Shown here in pieces: positions 19,195 to 28,326 of a DNA stretch of 64,000 nucleotides; the stretch's first letter is position 1, and the number at the start of each line of letters is the position of its first letter. This DNA is from Bacteroidales bacterium. Lineage in GTDB: Bacteria; Bacteroidota; Bacteroidia; Bacteroidales; UBA10428. Where the stretch lies: the NCBI GenBank assembly GCA_016926235.1, contig JAFGOZ010000059.1:28905-92904 (forward strand), read 5' to 3'. The notes under the pieces were generated by a model. It did no database searches. It was given only the letters and a program-made list of their open reading frames with translations, and was not told the DNA's origin. The position numbers were made by a program, and so were the translations under genes.

Positions 19195-20052
19195 CTAAAT
19201 TCTTTGAAAAAATGTAGGTTTTATTTGTTTTAAAGGTACTTTAAAATTGGTTATTGATTCTGAATGTCCTAAGAAGAAAAATCCTCCGGGTTTAAGGGCG
19301 TTACACAGCTTATTGATTACACTTTCCTGGGTGATTCTGTCAAAGTATATCAGCACATTACGGCAAAATACGATATCAAACTTTTCATTTATTCCGTAGC
19401 TGCTATCCATAAGATTTAATCGACCAAAAGTTATTTTTTTTCTTAAGTTTTCAATTATACGTACTTTTTTTTCTTCACGGTTTTTGCTTTTAAGAAAGTA
19501 TTTCTTCTTAAGGTTTAGAGGAAGATTTTCAATTTTATCTTCCTTATAAATAGCAGCTACAGCTTCCTGAAGTTTTGTGCTGGAGATATCAGTAGCATAA
19601 ATTTGATAATCAAAACCGGGGTACAGGTGTTTCAATTCTTCGAAAGTTATAGCCAGGGTAAATGGTTCTTCTCCACTTGAGCACCCGGCACTCCAGACTT
19701 TAATGTATCTGCTTGAAGTTTTTGAATCAATAACGGAAGGTATTATATAACTGTTTATGTAGTCATAATGCACAGGTTCACGAAAAAAATCCGTTTTATT
19801 TGTACTTACTACGTCTATCATGTTGATAATTTCATGACTCTGTCCTTCTTTGCTGAAAACATATTCGATGTAATCTTTGAAATTATCCATCTTTAGAGCC
19901 CTTAAACGTTTTTGAAGCCTGCTTTGGAGCATAATTCTTTTCACTTCAGGCATTTTTATACCGTAGTTAGTATAAATAAATTCACTGAGCTTTTTAAACT
20001 CAGAAAGAGATAGTTTAGCCTGGAATGATCGTTGAATTATAGGATCGAACAT
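19195..20052 (-). CDS. cheR: CheR, chemoreceptor methyltransferase
   Basis: 285 residues: an all-helical N-terminal domain (about 10-80) and an S-adenosylmethionine-binding domain with VWSAGCSSGEEPFTLA (about 120-135), plus FDIVFCRNVLIYF and a C-terminal GGFFFLGHSESI. This is the standard CheR size. It methylates receptor glutamates and needs a receptor substrate. Ten bases after cheW. Confidence 0.95.
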   Translation of the reverse strand: MFDPIIQRSFQAKLSLSEFKKLSEFIYTNYGIKMPEVKRIMLQSRLQKRLRALKMDNFKDYIEYVFSKEGQSHEIINMIDVVSTNKTDFFREPVHYDYINSYIIPSVIDSKTSSRYIKVWSAGCSSGEEPFTLAITFEELKHLYPGFDYQIYATDISSTKLQEAVAAIYKEDKIENLPLNLKKKYFLKSKNREEKKVRIIENLRKKITFGRLNLMDSSYGINEKFDIVFCRNVLIYFDRITQESVINKLCNALKPGGFFFLGHSESITNFKVPLKQIKPTFFQRI

Positions 20053-20062
20053 CTTAACTCAA

Positions 20063-20638
20063 TTATTTGCTGGATTTTACTTCTGATGTTATTTTTTCTA
20101 AATTACCTGATGTTGATTTTTTTGTTTTCTTTTCTTTTGCTTCTTTTTCCTTTTTTTTATCTTCTTTTTTTTCTAAAGTAGAATTCAAATCGATAATATC
20201 ATCGACAGAAAAGATAAGATCCATATTAAGCAACATAACAAAATCATCTTTAATTTGAACTACTCCTTCAATAAATTCAGATTTGTATTTACTGCCAATG
20301 CTTGGTGCTGGTTGAATGTCTTTATCTTCAATTTCAATCACTTCAAGAACAGCATCAACGAGTGCCCCTAGCTGAACGGATTCGTTTTGAATATGAATGT
20401 CTAATACTAAAATGCATGTATTTACATTGTACTCGGTTTCTTTCATTCCAAATTTTAACCTCGTGTCAATTAAAGGTAATACCTGGCCCCTAAGGTTAAT
20501 TACTCCTTTCATATATGCCGGTGCTTGTGGTACTTTTGTAACTTTTACCATTTCAAGAATGTTAAGCACTTTACTTACATTTGCAGCGAATACTTCATCT
20601 CCAAGATTGAATGTTAAAAAAGATTTGTTTTCATTCAT
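20063..20638 (-). CDS. cheW: CheW, coupling protein with charged tail
   Basis: 191 residues: a CheW domain (about 5-148; MKGVINLRGQVLPLIDTRLKFG is the signature stretch) followed by a Lys/Glu-rich tail of about 40 residues not seen in standard CheW. It couples CheA to receptors. The gene starts four bases after the end of cheA. Confidence 0.94.
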   Translation of the reverse strand: MNENKSFLTFNLGDEVFAANVSKVLNILEMVKVTKVPQAPAYMKGVINLRGQVLPLIDTRLKFGMKETEYNVNTCILVLDIHIQNESVQLGALVDAVLEVIEIEDKDIQPAPSIGSKYKSEFIEGVVQIKDDFVMLLNMDLIFSVDDIIDLNSTLEKKEDKKKEKEAKEKKTKKSTSGNLEKITSEVKSSK

Positions 20639-20641
20639 TGG

Positions 20642-22729
20642 TTACATGTTTTTAGTTAAATCGTCAATCATAATTTTCTCATCTTCTTTGGCAAATTGTC
20701 TTATGGCTTTATTGGTGTCCAAAACCAGGGCAATAGTTCCATCTCCCAGGATTGTAGCACCAGAGATCAGGTCTTGTTTTTTATAATGTTTTCCTAATGG
20801 TTTCAAAACAGCCTGGTATTCACCTACTACATTATCGACTACCAATCCTACTTTTTTATCATCGTATTTAATGACAATAACCTGGTCTATATCCTCTTCA
20901 TTTTCTGAAAGTTTAAATTCGTCACGTAAACTGAAAAAGGAGTATTGCATACCATCTAAAACGATCACATTATTAAACTTTCCAGCCAGCTCGTTGTGTT
21001 TAACCGCATATATTTTATCTATAGCAGCAAGAGGTATAACATAATATATATTGTCTGTTTCAATAAGCAGTCCATCAATAATTGACAATGTTAAGGGGAG
21101 TTTAATGGTTAACTTGGTTCCTTTATTAACCTCAGAATCCACTTCTACTTCTCCTCTGATATCAGAAATTTTACGTTTAACGACGTCCATGCCAACACCT
21201 CTGCCCGAAACATCTGTTACATTTTTTGCTGTAGAAAATCCAGGCAGGAAAATTAAATCGAGAATTTCTTTTTGAGTAAGACCTACATCTTTATTAATGA
21301 TACCCTTTTTTATGGCTTTGTCGCGAATTTCAACAGGGTTAATTCCAGCACCATCATCAGTTACTTCAATATGTACATTTGTTCCAGAATGGTATGCTTT
21401 AAGCATGATTTGGCCTTTTGGTGGTTTGCCTGATTTTTTTCTTACGTCAGCAGTTTCGATTCCATGGTCCATGCTGTTTCTTAAAATATGCATGAGTGGA
21501 TCTGCCAGATTTTCTATTATTGTTTTATCTAATTCTGTATCAGCACCTTCTGTAATAAAATCTACATCTTTTTTAAGCTCTTTCGAAAGATCCCTTATAA
21601 GACGTTGAAAACGCGTTAACATATTTTCTATAGGGATTAGAACAATATTAAAAGCGTTATCCCTGAGCTGTCTGGTTAATTTTTGAACATTCTCTGCAAT
21701 AGCGCGTAACTCTGATCTTCCATCTTGTTCTGCAATTAGGGATAATCTTGCCTGAGTGGTAACGAGTTCGCTAACCAGATTCATTAACTGATCAAGTTTA
21801 TCAGAAGAAACCCTGATACTGGATATCGTATTTTCTTTTGCAGTAAGGGTTTTCTTATCTACGACTTCAGGTTTTTCTTCTTTACCAATATCCAGCTGCC
21901 TTGTTGAATCTATAAGCTTGGCAATTTCGGAATGTCCCAATTCTTTCTGATTAAGAAAACTTTCTTCAACTTTTTGTTTAAAGTTTTCTTTACTTAGCAG
22001 GTTTTCATCAGCAAGCAGGTTTATCTCTAATGTACATTCATCTTCAACAAATATAAAGACATCAGAAATTGCATTGATATCGTTTTCTGTAGCCACGAAA
22101 ACTTCCCATGAAGTGTAACATTTTGCAGGATCGATTTTTTCAAAATCAGGTATTTTTTTAATAAATGGTAATGCTATACATTCGCCAAGAGTTGAGATTT
22201 CATCAATAAGATAAAGCGGGTTTGTACCATTGTCAAAAATTTCCTGGTTAGGTAAGAAATGGACATGAAAAGTTTTGATTTTTGTTCCTTTACTATTTTT
22301 TTGTGTTTCTGAGATATCTTTAATACTATTCTTGTCAATGCTTTTATCATCAAGGAATTGAGTAATGGTCTCAATCTTCTCCAATAATTCATTATGATCC
22401 TTTAAAAGGGAAGATATATCTTCCTTATCTTCATTTAAAAGTCGTTTTAGATGATCGACAGAAGAAAGTGTAATGGTCAATAACTCGGATGTTATTTTTA
22501 ATTGACCATTTCTGATATGGTCGTAAATGTTTTCAAGGTTATGTGTGAATTCACTGATTTTATCGAATCCAAACATTGCTCCACCACCTTTTAGCGAGTG
22601 CATAGCCCTGAACGCTTTTTCAATAAGCTCTTTACTCTCCATATTGTTTTCCAGTTGGAGCAAGGCTCTCTCAAGGTCATCTATATGTTCATGGGCCTCT
22701 TCAATAAATTTATCCCTAAATGCGTCCAT
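20642..22729 (-). CDS. cheA: CheA, chemotaxis histidine kinase
   Basis: 695 residues with the full P1-P5 layout: Hpt domain with H44 in MHSLKGGGAMFG; a P2-like response-regulator docking region (about 155-250); P3 dimerisation (about 295-365); P4 kinase domain (HILRNSMDHGIE N box, DDGAGIN, GFSTAKNVTDVSGRGVGMDV); and P5 CheW-like domain (about 545-690). All phosphotransfer residues are present. Its start overlaps the cheY stop by one base (TAATG), giving coupled translation. CheA phosphorylates CheY and CheB when activated by receptor-CheW arrays. Confidence 0.96.
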   Translation of the reverse strand: MDAFRDKFIEEAHEHIDDLERALLQLENNMESKELIEKAFRAMHSLKGGGAMFGFDKISEFTHNLENIYDHIRNGQLKITSELLTITLSSVDHLKRLLNEDKEDISSLLKDHNELLEKIETITQFLDDKSIDKNSIKDISETQKNSKGTKIKTFHVHFLPNQEIFDNGTNPLYLIDEISTLGECIALPFIKKIPDFEKIDPAKCYTSWEVFVATENDINAISDVFIFVEDECTLEINLLADENLLSKENFKQKVEESFLNQKELGHSEIAKLIDSTRQLDIGKEEKPEVVDKKTLTAKENTISSIRVSSDKLDQLMNLVSELVTTQARLSLIAEQDGRSELRAIAENVQKLTRQLRDNAFNIVLIPIENMLTRFQRLIRDLSKELKKDVDFITEGADTELDKTIIENLADPLMHILRNSMDHGIETADVRKKSGKPPKGQIMLKAYHSGTNVHIEVTDDGAGINPVEIRDKAIKKGIINKDVGLTQKEILDLIFLPGFSTAKNVTDVSGRGVGMDVVKRKISDIRGEVEVDSEVNKGTKLTIKLPLTLSIIDGLLIETDNIYYVIPLAAIDKIYAVKHNELAGKFNNVIVLDGMQYSFFSLRDEFKLSENEEDIDQVIVIKYDDKKVGLVVDNVVGEYQAVLKPLGKHYKKQDLISGATILGDGTIALVLDTNKAIRQFAKEDEKIMIDDLTKNM

Positions 22730-23094
22730 TATCTTAATACTTTATTTATTGCAGCTATAAGTTTTGCAGGAACAAATGGTTTAATAATCCAACCTGTAGC
22801 TCCGGCTTCTTTTGCTTCCAATTTTTTTGCGGCTTGCGATTCGGTGGTGAGAAATAGAATTGGTATGCGTTGATAACTGGATTTTGTGCGAATTTCCTTT
22901 ATTAATGCAATACCATCCATATTTGGCATATGAAGGTCCGTAACTACCAGGTCAATTTTGTCTCCGTTGAAGAATTTTAACGCATCTTGTCCATCATTAG
23001 CAATAAGAACGTTGTACCCTTCATTCTCTAAAGTGAAGTTAACTACTTCTCTTATGCTTTCGGAGTCGTCTACTATTAGTATGGTTTTTGACAT
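22729..23094 (-). CDS. cheY: CheY, single-domain response regulator
   Basis: 121 residues with acidic pair D9-D10, phospho-site D53 (VTDLHMP), T83 and K105. It is co-translated with cheA and is the obvious CheA output. No flagellar motor genes are in the window, so the downstream target is unknown; gliding or another process is possible. Confidence 0.93.
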   Translation of the reverse strand: MSKTILIVDDSESIREVVNFTLENEGYNVLIANDGQDALKFFNGDKIDLVVTDLHMPNMDGIALIKEIRTKSSYQRIPILFLTTESQAAKKLEAKEAGATGWIIKPFVPAKLIAAINKVLR

Positions 23095-23104
23095 AACAAT
23101 TGAG

Positions 23105-23437
23105 TTAAAATTTTAGTGTATTTAAATTAGTGAAAATTTTATTAATACCGGCATTTATATTCAATAAATTTAAATCATCCGGAAGCCTTAGATCAAACTG
23201 CAATTCAATATTTTTCTTTTTGCAGCTTTTGTAAAATGCTACCAGTAGTTGCGCCCCTGCCAGGTCATATTGAGTTATATTAAAGAGTTGAACTTTTAAA
23301 CCATTGATTGGTTTTATCGCTTTCAGTTTTTTCATTAATGAATCTATATTGTTAATTGAAATGTCCCCTTCAATTGTTACAACACCTTTTATTGAATTCT
23401 TTGATTTGGGATTAGATTGTTTTGCATTTGGTTTCAT
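23105..23437 (-). CDS. STAS-domain protein of the che operon
   Basis: 110 residues with a short basic N-terminus and one STAS domain (about 18-105). The phosphosite position, which in SpoIIAA is the first Ser of D-S-S-G, reads D-L-A-G here, so it lacks a phosphorylatable Ser. STAS proteins accompany chemosensory operons in several phyla; some adjust the array or bridge to sigma-factor control. Ten bases from cheY and eleven from the large helical gene, so it belongs to the operon. Confidence 0.82.
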   Translation of the reverse strand: MKPNAKQSNPKSKNSIKGVVTIEGDISINNIDSLMKKLKAIKPINGLKVQLFNITQYDLAGAQLLVAFYKSCKKKNIELQFDLRLPDDLNLLNINAGINKIFTNLNTLKF

Positions 23438-23448
23438 GGTACATATTT

Positions 23449-25278
23449 TTAAAAAAATTCAATATTATCTTCATTTTCCTGATCTTCATCAATATCGATT
23501 TTCATTTTTTTTGCATTTTCTTTATTTGTAATCTTTTCATGGATAAGGTGTTCGCTTGCCATTGTGTATCGTTGTTTTATATATTGTAAGTTTTCAACTT
23601 TACTTTTGTTTAGTTTCCCCATATCACCTGAAAGCTTAATGTTAACAATGTTAAGCTCATTTATTATTTCCTCAGCCGTTCTTTCAAATACATCATAATA
23701 TTTCACTTTCTCTATGGACTCCCGTATATCATTAGTGATTATTTCACTCTTTTCAGTATTTTCGGTAAGGAGTTTTTCTGTTTTATCTTTGGTTGAGATT
23801 AAATTATTTGTAATTATCTGAAGCAATTCAATGATATTATTTATACGATCTTTGTTTTCTGTTTCGTTTGCTAAAGAAGTTCGTATAAATGCCTGATTAG
23901 CTAATGTTACAATTGATTCAAAAATATCTTTTATGTTTTCATATTCGGTCTTAATATCGGCAGAAAGGGTTTGTATCTGGTGTAATTCATTAATAATCTC
24001 CTGATGATTATCAATGTCCTTAACAGCATTTTGAGAGATAGTGCTAAGTTGAGTGTCCAGAAGCATAATTTTATTAAAAACATCTTTTACCTTCTCAAGC
24101 AATTTCAAGCCATTACTGTTAATTTCCATATTTTTCTTTTCGTATGACTCCATGTTTTTTACAAGTGATTTGACTTTGTCAAGACATTTGCTTTTTGAAG
24201 CATTCTGCTGTGTATCGGCGATATGATCAAATCCGCTTATTTCGTGGCACATATTGGAGATAGCTTTCATATCATCACCAATATCCAGAAACATAAGGGT
24301 GATAATATCTATAGCCTTTTGGTACTCCTTATTCGCATGTATTAATTGTGCAGCTTGCAGACCGGCAATATCTCTTATGCGTGAATAAAATTTAGCCTTA
24401 TCTTCTTTGCTTTTATTTTCGTCAGAAGCCAGAAGATTTAGATCTTTTAGTATATCCTTGTGTGTAGCCTGTATATGATCAATTTTTTGTCGTATTATAT
24501 CATGGTATTGTAAATTAGTAATAATGCGGGCAATACTTTTAGAAGTGTGGTCGGTCTTTTCTTTGAGTCTTGGAAGTACTTCGTATGCTTTGACCTTTTT
24601 CTGTTCCGATTTTTCAATTATCTCATTAAGTATTGTATGGATTTCGGCAATTATTGATAATATTTTTTCCTGTATAAAGCTAAAGTCATTAACCGTATTT
24701 TGAAAAAATTTGTACAGGTCATTTAAGGCATTAATAAAAAGAGGATATATTCCCTTAATGTTTGATATTAAGGAGCGTATATCGCACGAATCATCATATG
24801 TTTTTTGACGTTTCTGCCCCTGGTAGCGTGTCGCACCAAGTTCCAGGTTCGTTGCTACAAGCTTTAAAGTAACCAGATTTTGATTGAAGTTATTAACAGG
24901 TAAATTTATAAGGTTAAGTTTATAAATAATATCTTCAAAGCTTTGGCATTGATGTCCTATTTCATTTTTAATATACTTATTAATAGCATTGAAATTCTTA
25001 TAAATATCAGATAATTGATTTGTTGTAATCTCATTGTCTTTCCCTGCATTTAACTCATATATCTCACTGGCATTATCAGATATTTGTTTGGATTCTTTGT
25101 AGTAGGTTTTAAAGTGAGCCCCCAATTGCAAAAAATCGTCCGATGAACATTGATGCAGTGAAATTATTTTTTGATCAATTTCCTTGAAGATGTTTGTGAT
25201 CTCTTCAGCAGTAATAGCTTTAAGAAGTTCTTCAATATTGATGTTCCCGTTATTGTCTCCATCTTGTTTCATAGGCAT
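23449..25278 (-). CDS. large helical che-operon protein with CheZ-like motifs
   Basis: 609 residues, almost entirely predicted helical, soluble, no signal or membrane helix. The segment ITNLQYHDIIRQKIDHIQ (about 253-270) contains D260-x3-Q264, the spacing of the CheZ catalytic D143-x3-Q147. A second, degenerate copy is YYDVFERTAEEI (D529-x3-R533). The acidic C-terminal tail ends DNIEFF, recalling the short CheY-binding peptide that ends CheZ. No MCP hairpin is convincing, though VTLANQ at 457 is faintly like it. A CheY-P phosphatase or array scaffold role is inference; the operon has no other phosphatase gene (no cheC, cheX or cheZ). I know no named family for the whole protein. Confidence 0.7.
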   Translation of the reverse strand: MPMKQDGDNNGNINIEELLKAITAEEITNIFKEIDQKIISLHQCSSDDFLQLGAHFKTYYKESKQISDNASEIYELNAGKDNEITTNQLSDIYKNFNAINKYIKNEIGHQCQSFEDIIYKLNLINLPVNNFNQNLVTLKLVATNLELGATRYQGQKRQKTYDDSCDIRSLISNIKGIYPLFINALNDLYKFFQNTVNDFSFIQEKILSIIAEIHTILNEIIEKSEQKKVKAYEVLPRLKEKTDHTSKSIARIITNLQYHDIIRQKIDHIQATHKDILKDLNLLASDENKSKEDKAKFYSRIRDIAGLQAAQLIHANKEYQKAIDIITLMFLDIGDDMKAISNMCHEISGFDHIADTQQNASKSKCLDKVKSLVKNMESYEKKNMEINSNGLKLLEKVKDVFNKIMLLDTQLSTISQNAVKDIDNHQEIINELHQIQTLSADIKTEYENIKDIFESIVTLANQAFIRTSLANETENKDRINNIIELLQIITNNLISTKDKTEKLLTENTEKSEIITNDIRESIEKVKYYDVFERTAEEIINELNIVNIKLSGDMGKLNKSKVENLQYIKQRYTMASEHLIHEKITNKENAKKMKIDIDEDQENEDNIEFF

Positions 25279-25349
25279 TACTGCTTAACAGTAAAGCAAA
25301 CTCTGGTTTTTTCGGATATACTTATGAATATCCCTTGCAATACAATGGT

Positions 25350-25733
25350 TTAAGCCCGTGCATACTGTTCTACTTTCCCAATGAGAATAGGTATGTCAAC
25401 AGGTTTATGTAGCACTTCAGTAGCACCAAGTTTTAATGCTTTTTGACTGTATTCATCATCATTAACAGCCGTTATTACAATAACAGGTACATCAGCAGTG
25501 GCTAAATCATTTCTTATTTGTTCCAAAAAATCAAAACCACTTATTCTGGGCATTAATAAATCTAAAAGGATGAGATCTGGTTTTGAATTTTTTAATATTG
25601 TATATGCTTCTTTAGCGCTTAGCGCTGTATTAATTGTGTAGCCTTTTTCTTTCAGAATGGCCTCTAACAATACTACGTTGGTAGTAGAGTCATCAATTAC
25701 CAGGATGTTGAAATCATGATTTTCTGTCATCAT
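25350..25733 (-). CDS. single-domain response regulator (second CheY-like)
   Basis: 127 residues: acidic pair (VIDDSTTN), phospho-Asp in LILLDLLMPRISG, Thr/Ser switch (VITAVND) and Lys (LHKPVD). It is the first gene of the minus-strand che operon, 71 bases before the large helical gene. It could compete with CheY for CheA phosphate or act as a phosphate sink. Confidence 0.9.
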   Translation of the reverse strand: MMTENHDFNILVIDDSTTNVVLLEAILKEKGYTINTALSAKEAYTILKNSKPDLILLDLLMPRISGFDFLEQIRNDLATADVPVIVITAVNDDEYSQKALKLGATEVLHKPVDIPILIGKVEQYARA

Positions 25734-25912
25734 AGAATTTAAAAATTTTTGCTAAGCTATAGTAAATATAACAAGATTAAGTTATTTGATTCAATTTATT
25801 TAAAGTGAGATTGATTACCCAGCCATGATGATATAAATCATCTTTAGTAAAACTCTTTTGTAAGCTAATGATTTATTTTCTATATTTATATACATTAATT
25901 TATTCTATTTAT

Positions 25913-26602
25913 ATGATTGAAAGTTCAAATATGATAAATGACCGGGAAAAATGCATGCCGTTTGGGAATTTTCTTACGGAAGATCAGATTGGCTTAATGG
26001 CTGAAAATAGCAATACGGTTAAATATCATAGGAAAGATGTAATTTTCAAACAAAATACCCGTACCTCGCATATAATGTTTGTAAAATCAGGATTGGTAAA
26101 GATTTTCAAAGAAGACAAGAACGATAAATCTATTATATTGAGACTAGCCATTCCAGGCTACTTCATCGGTCTTATGTCTGTTTATGGTAGTACAATTCAT
26201 GAATATTCTGCAACAGCCATTGAAGATACAGAGATTTGTTTTATCGATATCAATATTTTTAACCAGATTATTTCAATTAATGGAAATTATGCTATTAACC
26301 TTGTGCGAATAATAAGCCAGGAAGGGTTATTTATCTTTAAACGTTTAATGAGTCAAACACATAAACAACTTCCGGGCAGGATAGCTGATGTTATACTTTA
26401 TTTTTCTGAAGATATATATAAATCTGATGAATTTGAATTTCCTTTTACACGAAAGGAATTAGCACAATTGGCTGGTACTACTAAAGAAAGTTTTATTCGG
26501 ACATTATCTGAATTCAAGCATGATAAGATTATTGATTTAGAAGGAAGCAGGGTGAAAATATTGAGCCTTAAGATAATAAACACATTAAGGGAGCTGGGAT
26601 AG
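25913..26602 (+). CDS. Crp/Fnr-family transcription regulator
   Basis: 229 residues from the ATG at 25913; earlier in-frame ATG at 25868 gives an unlikely Tyr-rich extension, and 25931 is another option. A cyclic-nucleotide-binding-like beta domain (about 25-125) and a winged helix (FTRKELAQLAGTTKESFIRTLSEF, about 180-203) are visible. There is no FNR-type Cys cluster. The ligand is unknown. Divergent from the che operon, with about 180 bases between, so it might regulate it. Confidence 0.85.
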   Translation: MIESSNMINDREKCMPFGNFLTEDQIGLMAENSNTVKYHRKDVIFKQNTRTSHIMFVKSGLVKIFKEDKNDKSIILRLAIPGYFIGLMSVYGSTIHEYSATAIEDTEICFIDINIFNQIISINGNYAINLVRIISQEGLFIFKRLMSQTHKQLPGRIADVILYFSEDIYKSDEFEFPFTRKELAQLAGTTKESFIRTLSEFKHDKIIDLEGSRVKILSLKIINTLRELG

Positions 26603-26640
26603 TATTATTATTTTTCAAATAGAAAATTAAGATGGGGAAT

Positions 26641-27024
26641 ATGAAAATTCTGGTAGTGGATGATATTTTTACCAACAGGTTGTTGATAAAGGAAATCGTT
26701 AGCGACATAGGTTTTGAAGTTGAAGAAGCCATTAATGGCAAGGAGGCGATAGATACTTTTTCAAAAAAGGATTTTGATGTAATATTAATGGATATCGAAA
26801 TGCCTGTGATGAATGGGATTGAAACAACCCAACATATAAGAAGACATTTTGATTTTCCTAAATGCGATGTGCCCATAATTGCCCTTACTGCCCATAATCC
26901 TTCTTTGTTTTTTGACGATTATTCAGATGTCGGTTTCTCCCAGATTATAACAAAACCCTATTCTTTGAATAAAATTAAAACGACTATCGAAAATGTTTGC
27001 GGCCGTCATTTGAAAAGCGCCTGA
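26641..27024 (+). CDS. single-domain response regulator
   Basis: 127 residues from ATG 26641 (ATG 26632 also possible). Receiver motifs: VVDDIFTN, LMDIEMPVMNGIE with the phospho-Asp, ALTAHN and ITKPYS. No output domain. It follows the Crp gene by about 40 bases and may share its transcript. Partner kinase unknown. Confidence 0.88.
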   Translation: MKILVVDDIFTNRLLIKEIVSDIGFEVEEAINGKEAIDTFSKKDFDVILMDIEMPVMNGIETTQHIRRHFDFPKCDVPIIALTAHNPSLFFDDYSDVGFSQIITKPYSLNKIKTTIENVCGRHLKSA

Positions 27025-27026
27025 TA

Positions 27027-27485
27027 CTAATATTTTTCAATAAGTTCAACCAAATTTTCCAGTTCCATAGCATCAACATTATCAAAAGCATCAACAATAA
27101 GGCTGTCAACATCATATACTCCAATAATCTGATGGTCCCGGTCAAACACAGGTACAGCAATTTCTGAACGGGTTTTGGGATCGCATGCAATATGCCCATC
27201 AAATTTATCTACATCAGGAACAATGACCGTTTGTTTATCATTATAACATTTCCAACAGACTCCGGTATTTTTTTTTAATTTAATGCACGCTAATTGACCC
27301 TGATACGAATGCACTATCAAATCACCATTGTCCCATATATAATATCCTGACCATGAAAAATATTTCATCTTATTAAGCAGAAGTGCATTTAAAGTAGCTC
27401 TTCTTGCATGAATGTTTGAAGCCTCTATAAGAAGTTCCTTAAGTTGATTATAAATTCTTAAGTATTGATTTTGTTTATTCATCAT
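27027..27485 (-). CDS. msrC: free methionine-(R)-sulfoxide reductase (GAF type)
   Basis: 152 residues, single GAF domain of the fRMsr family. The three redox cysteines of the E. coli enzyme are present in their contexts: GQLAC, NTGVC and DGHIAC; the segment continues SEIAVPVFDRDHQIIGVYDVDS as in the family. It reduces free methionine-R-sulfoxide using thioredoxin. An extra Cys three residues after the second one (GVCWKC) is unusual. It converges with the receiver gene, two bases apart. Alternative: a GAF sensor, but the Cys pattern favours the enzyme. Confidence 0.87.
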   Translation of the reverse strand: MMNKQNQYLRIYNQLKELLIEASNIHARRATLNALLLNKMKYFSWSGYYIWDNGDLIVHSYQGQLACIKLKKNTGVCWKCYNDKQTVIVPDVDKFDGHIACDPKTRSEIAVPVFDRDHQIIGVYDVDSLIVDAFDNVDAMELENLVELIEKY

Positions 27486-27646
27486 TAAAATTTTACTGTA
27501 TTTTTAAACATGATTATATAATAATATTATAAAGAAACTTCAATTACTAAATATTTGTAAGAAAATTAGTGGAAAAGGATGACTAAACAGTAAAAAAACT
27601 TTACAATTAATTAACATTCAATGGTTAATTTATATACTGTTTTTTA

Positions 27647-27654
27647 TATATTTG
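27647..27654 (+). promoter_or_regulatory. putative -7 box (TATATTTG) of the V-ATPase operon
   Basis: Exact TAnnTTTG match 52 bases before the subunit E start. The expected -33 box is not clear. A single promoter for the seven-gene operon fits the tight spacing. Confidence 0.5.
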
Positions 27655-27705
27655 GGGTCTTTAAATCGAAATTATATTTTTCTATTCAATATTATATTTT
27701 AAGCT

Positions 27706-28323
27706 ATGCAAAGCAAATTACAGGAACTAACGGAGAAACTTTATAATGAAGGAGTTGTAAAAGCTAATGAAGAGGCTTTACAAATAATTGACAAGGCAAA
27801 AAAAGATGCTGAGGAAATTATTAATAAAGCAAAAGAAAAAGCTGATAGCATTATTGAAGATGCAAATAAAAAGTCTGCAGATATAGCAAAAAATACAAAA
27901 TCTGAGCTAAAACTTTCTGCAAAACAAGCAATGAATGCGTTGAAACAAGAAATTACAGAAATGCTGACATCGGGAGTAATAGGTAAATCTGTTAATGAAT
28001 CTGTAAAAGAAACTGATTTTGTTAAATCAATAATTGAAATAGCAGTTAAAAACTGGAATCCTAAAGGTGAAGCAGCAATCGATCTTGTTGTTCTGCTCCC
28101 TGAATCAAATAAAAAGGCTTTTGATGGATTTGTAGAGACAAAACTAAAGAAATTAGTAGATGGTGGTATTGTAGTGAATTTTGATAATAAACTAAAAAAC
28201 GGGTTTAAAATAGGACCTGCTGATGGTAGTTACATCATAAGCTTTACAGAAGAAGATTTTGATAATTTCTTTAAAGCATATTTGAGACCCAGAACAGCAC
28301 AATTGCTATACGGGGAGGAGTAA
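27706..28323 (+). CDS. atpE: V/A-type ATPase subunit E
   Basis: 205 residues: a long N-terminal coiled coil rich in Lys/Glu/Ala (about 5-110, with heptad character) and a C-terminal globular part (about 120-200), as in V-ATPase subunit E, the peripheral stalk that holds the A3B3 head. First gene of an operon in the order E-DUF2764-A-B-D-I-K. No separate subunit G/H gene is recognised. Confidence 0.85.
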   Translation: MQSKLQELTEKLYNEGVVKANEEALQIIDKAKKDAEEIINKAKEKADSIIEDANKKSADIAKNTKSELKLSAKQAMNALKQEITEMLTSGVIGKSVNESVKETDFVKSIIEIAVKNWNPKGEAAIDLVVLLPESNKKAFDGFVETKLKKLVDGGIVVNFDNKLKNGFKIGPADGSYIISFTEEDFDNFFKAYLRPRTAQLLYGEE

Positions 28324-28326
28324 ATC

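Noticed and set aside
23449..25278. Reading the 609-residue protein as a methyl-accepting receptor
   Set aside because: Only VTLANQ is faintly like the MCP hairpin; the conserved Glu/Ala-rich tip and methylation sites are not recognisable.
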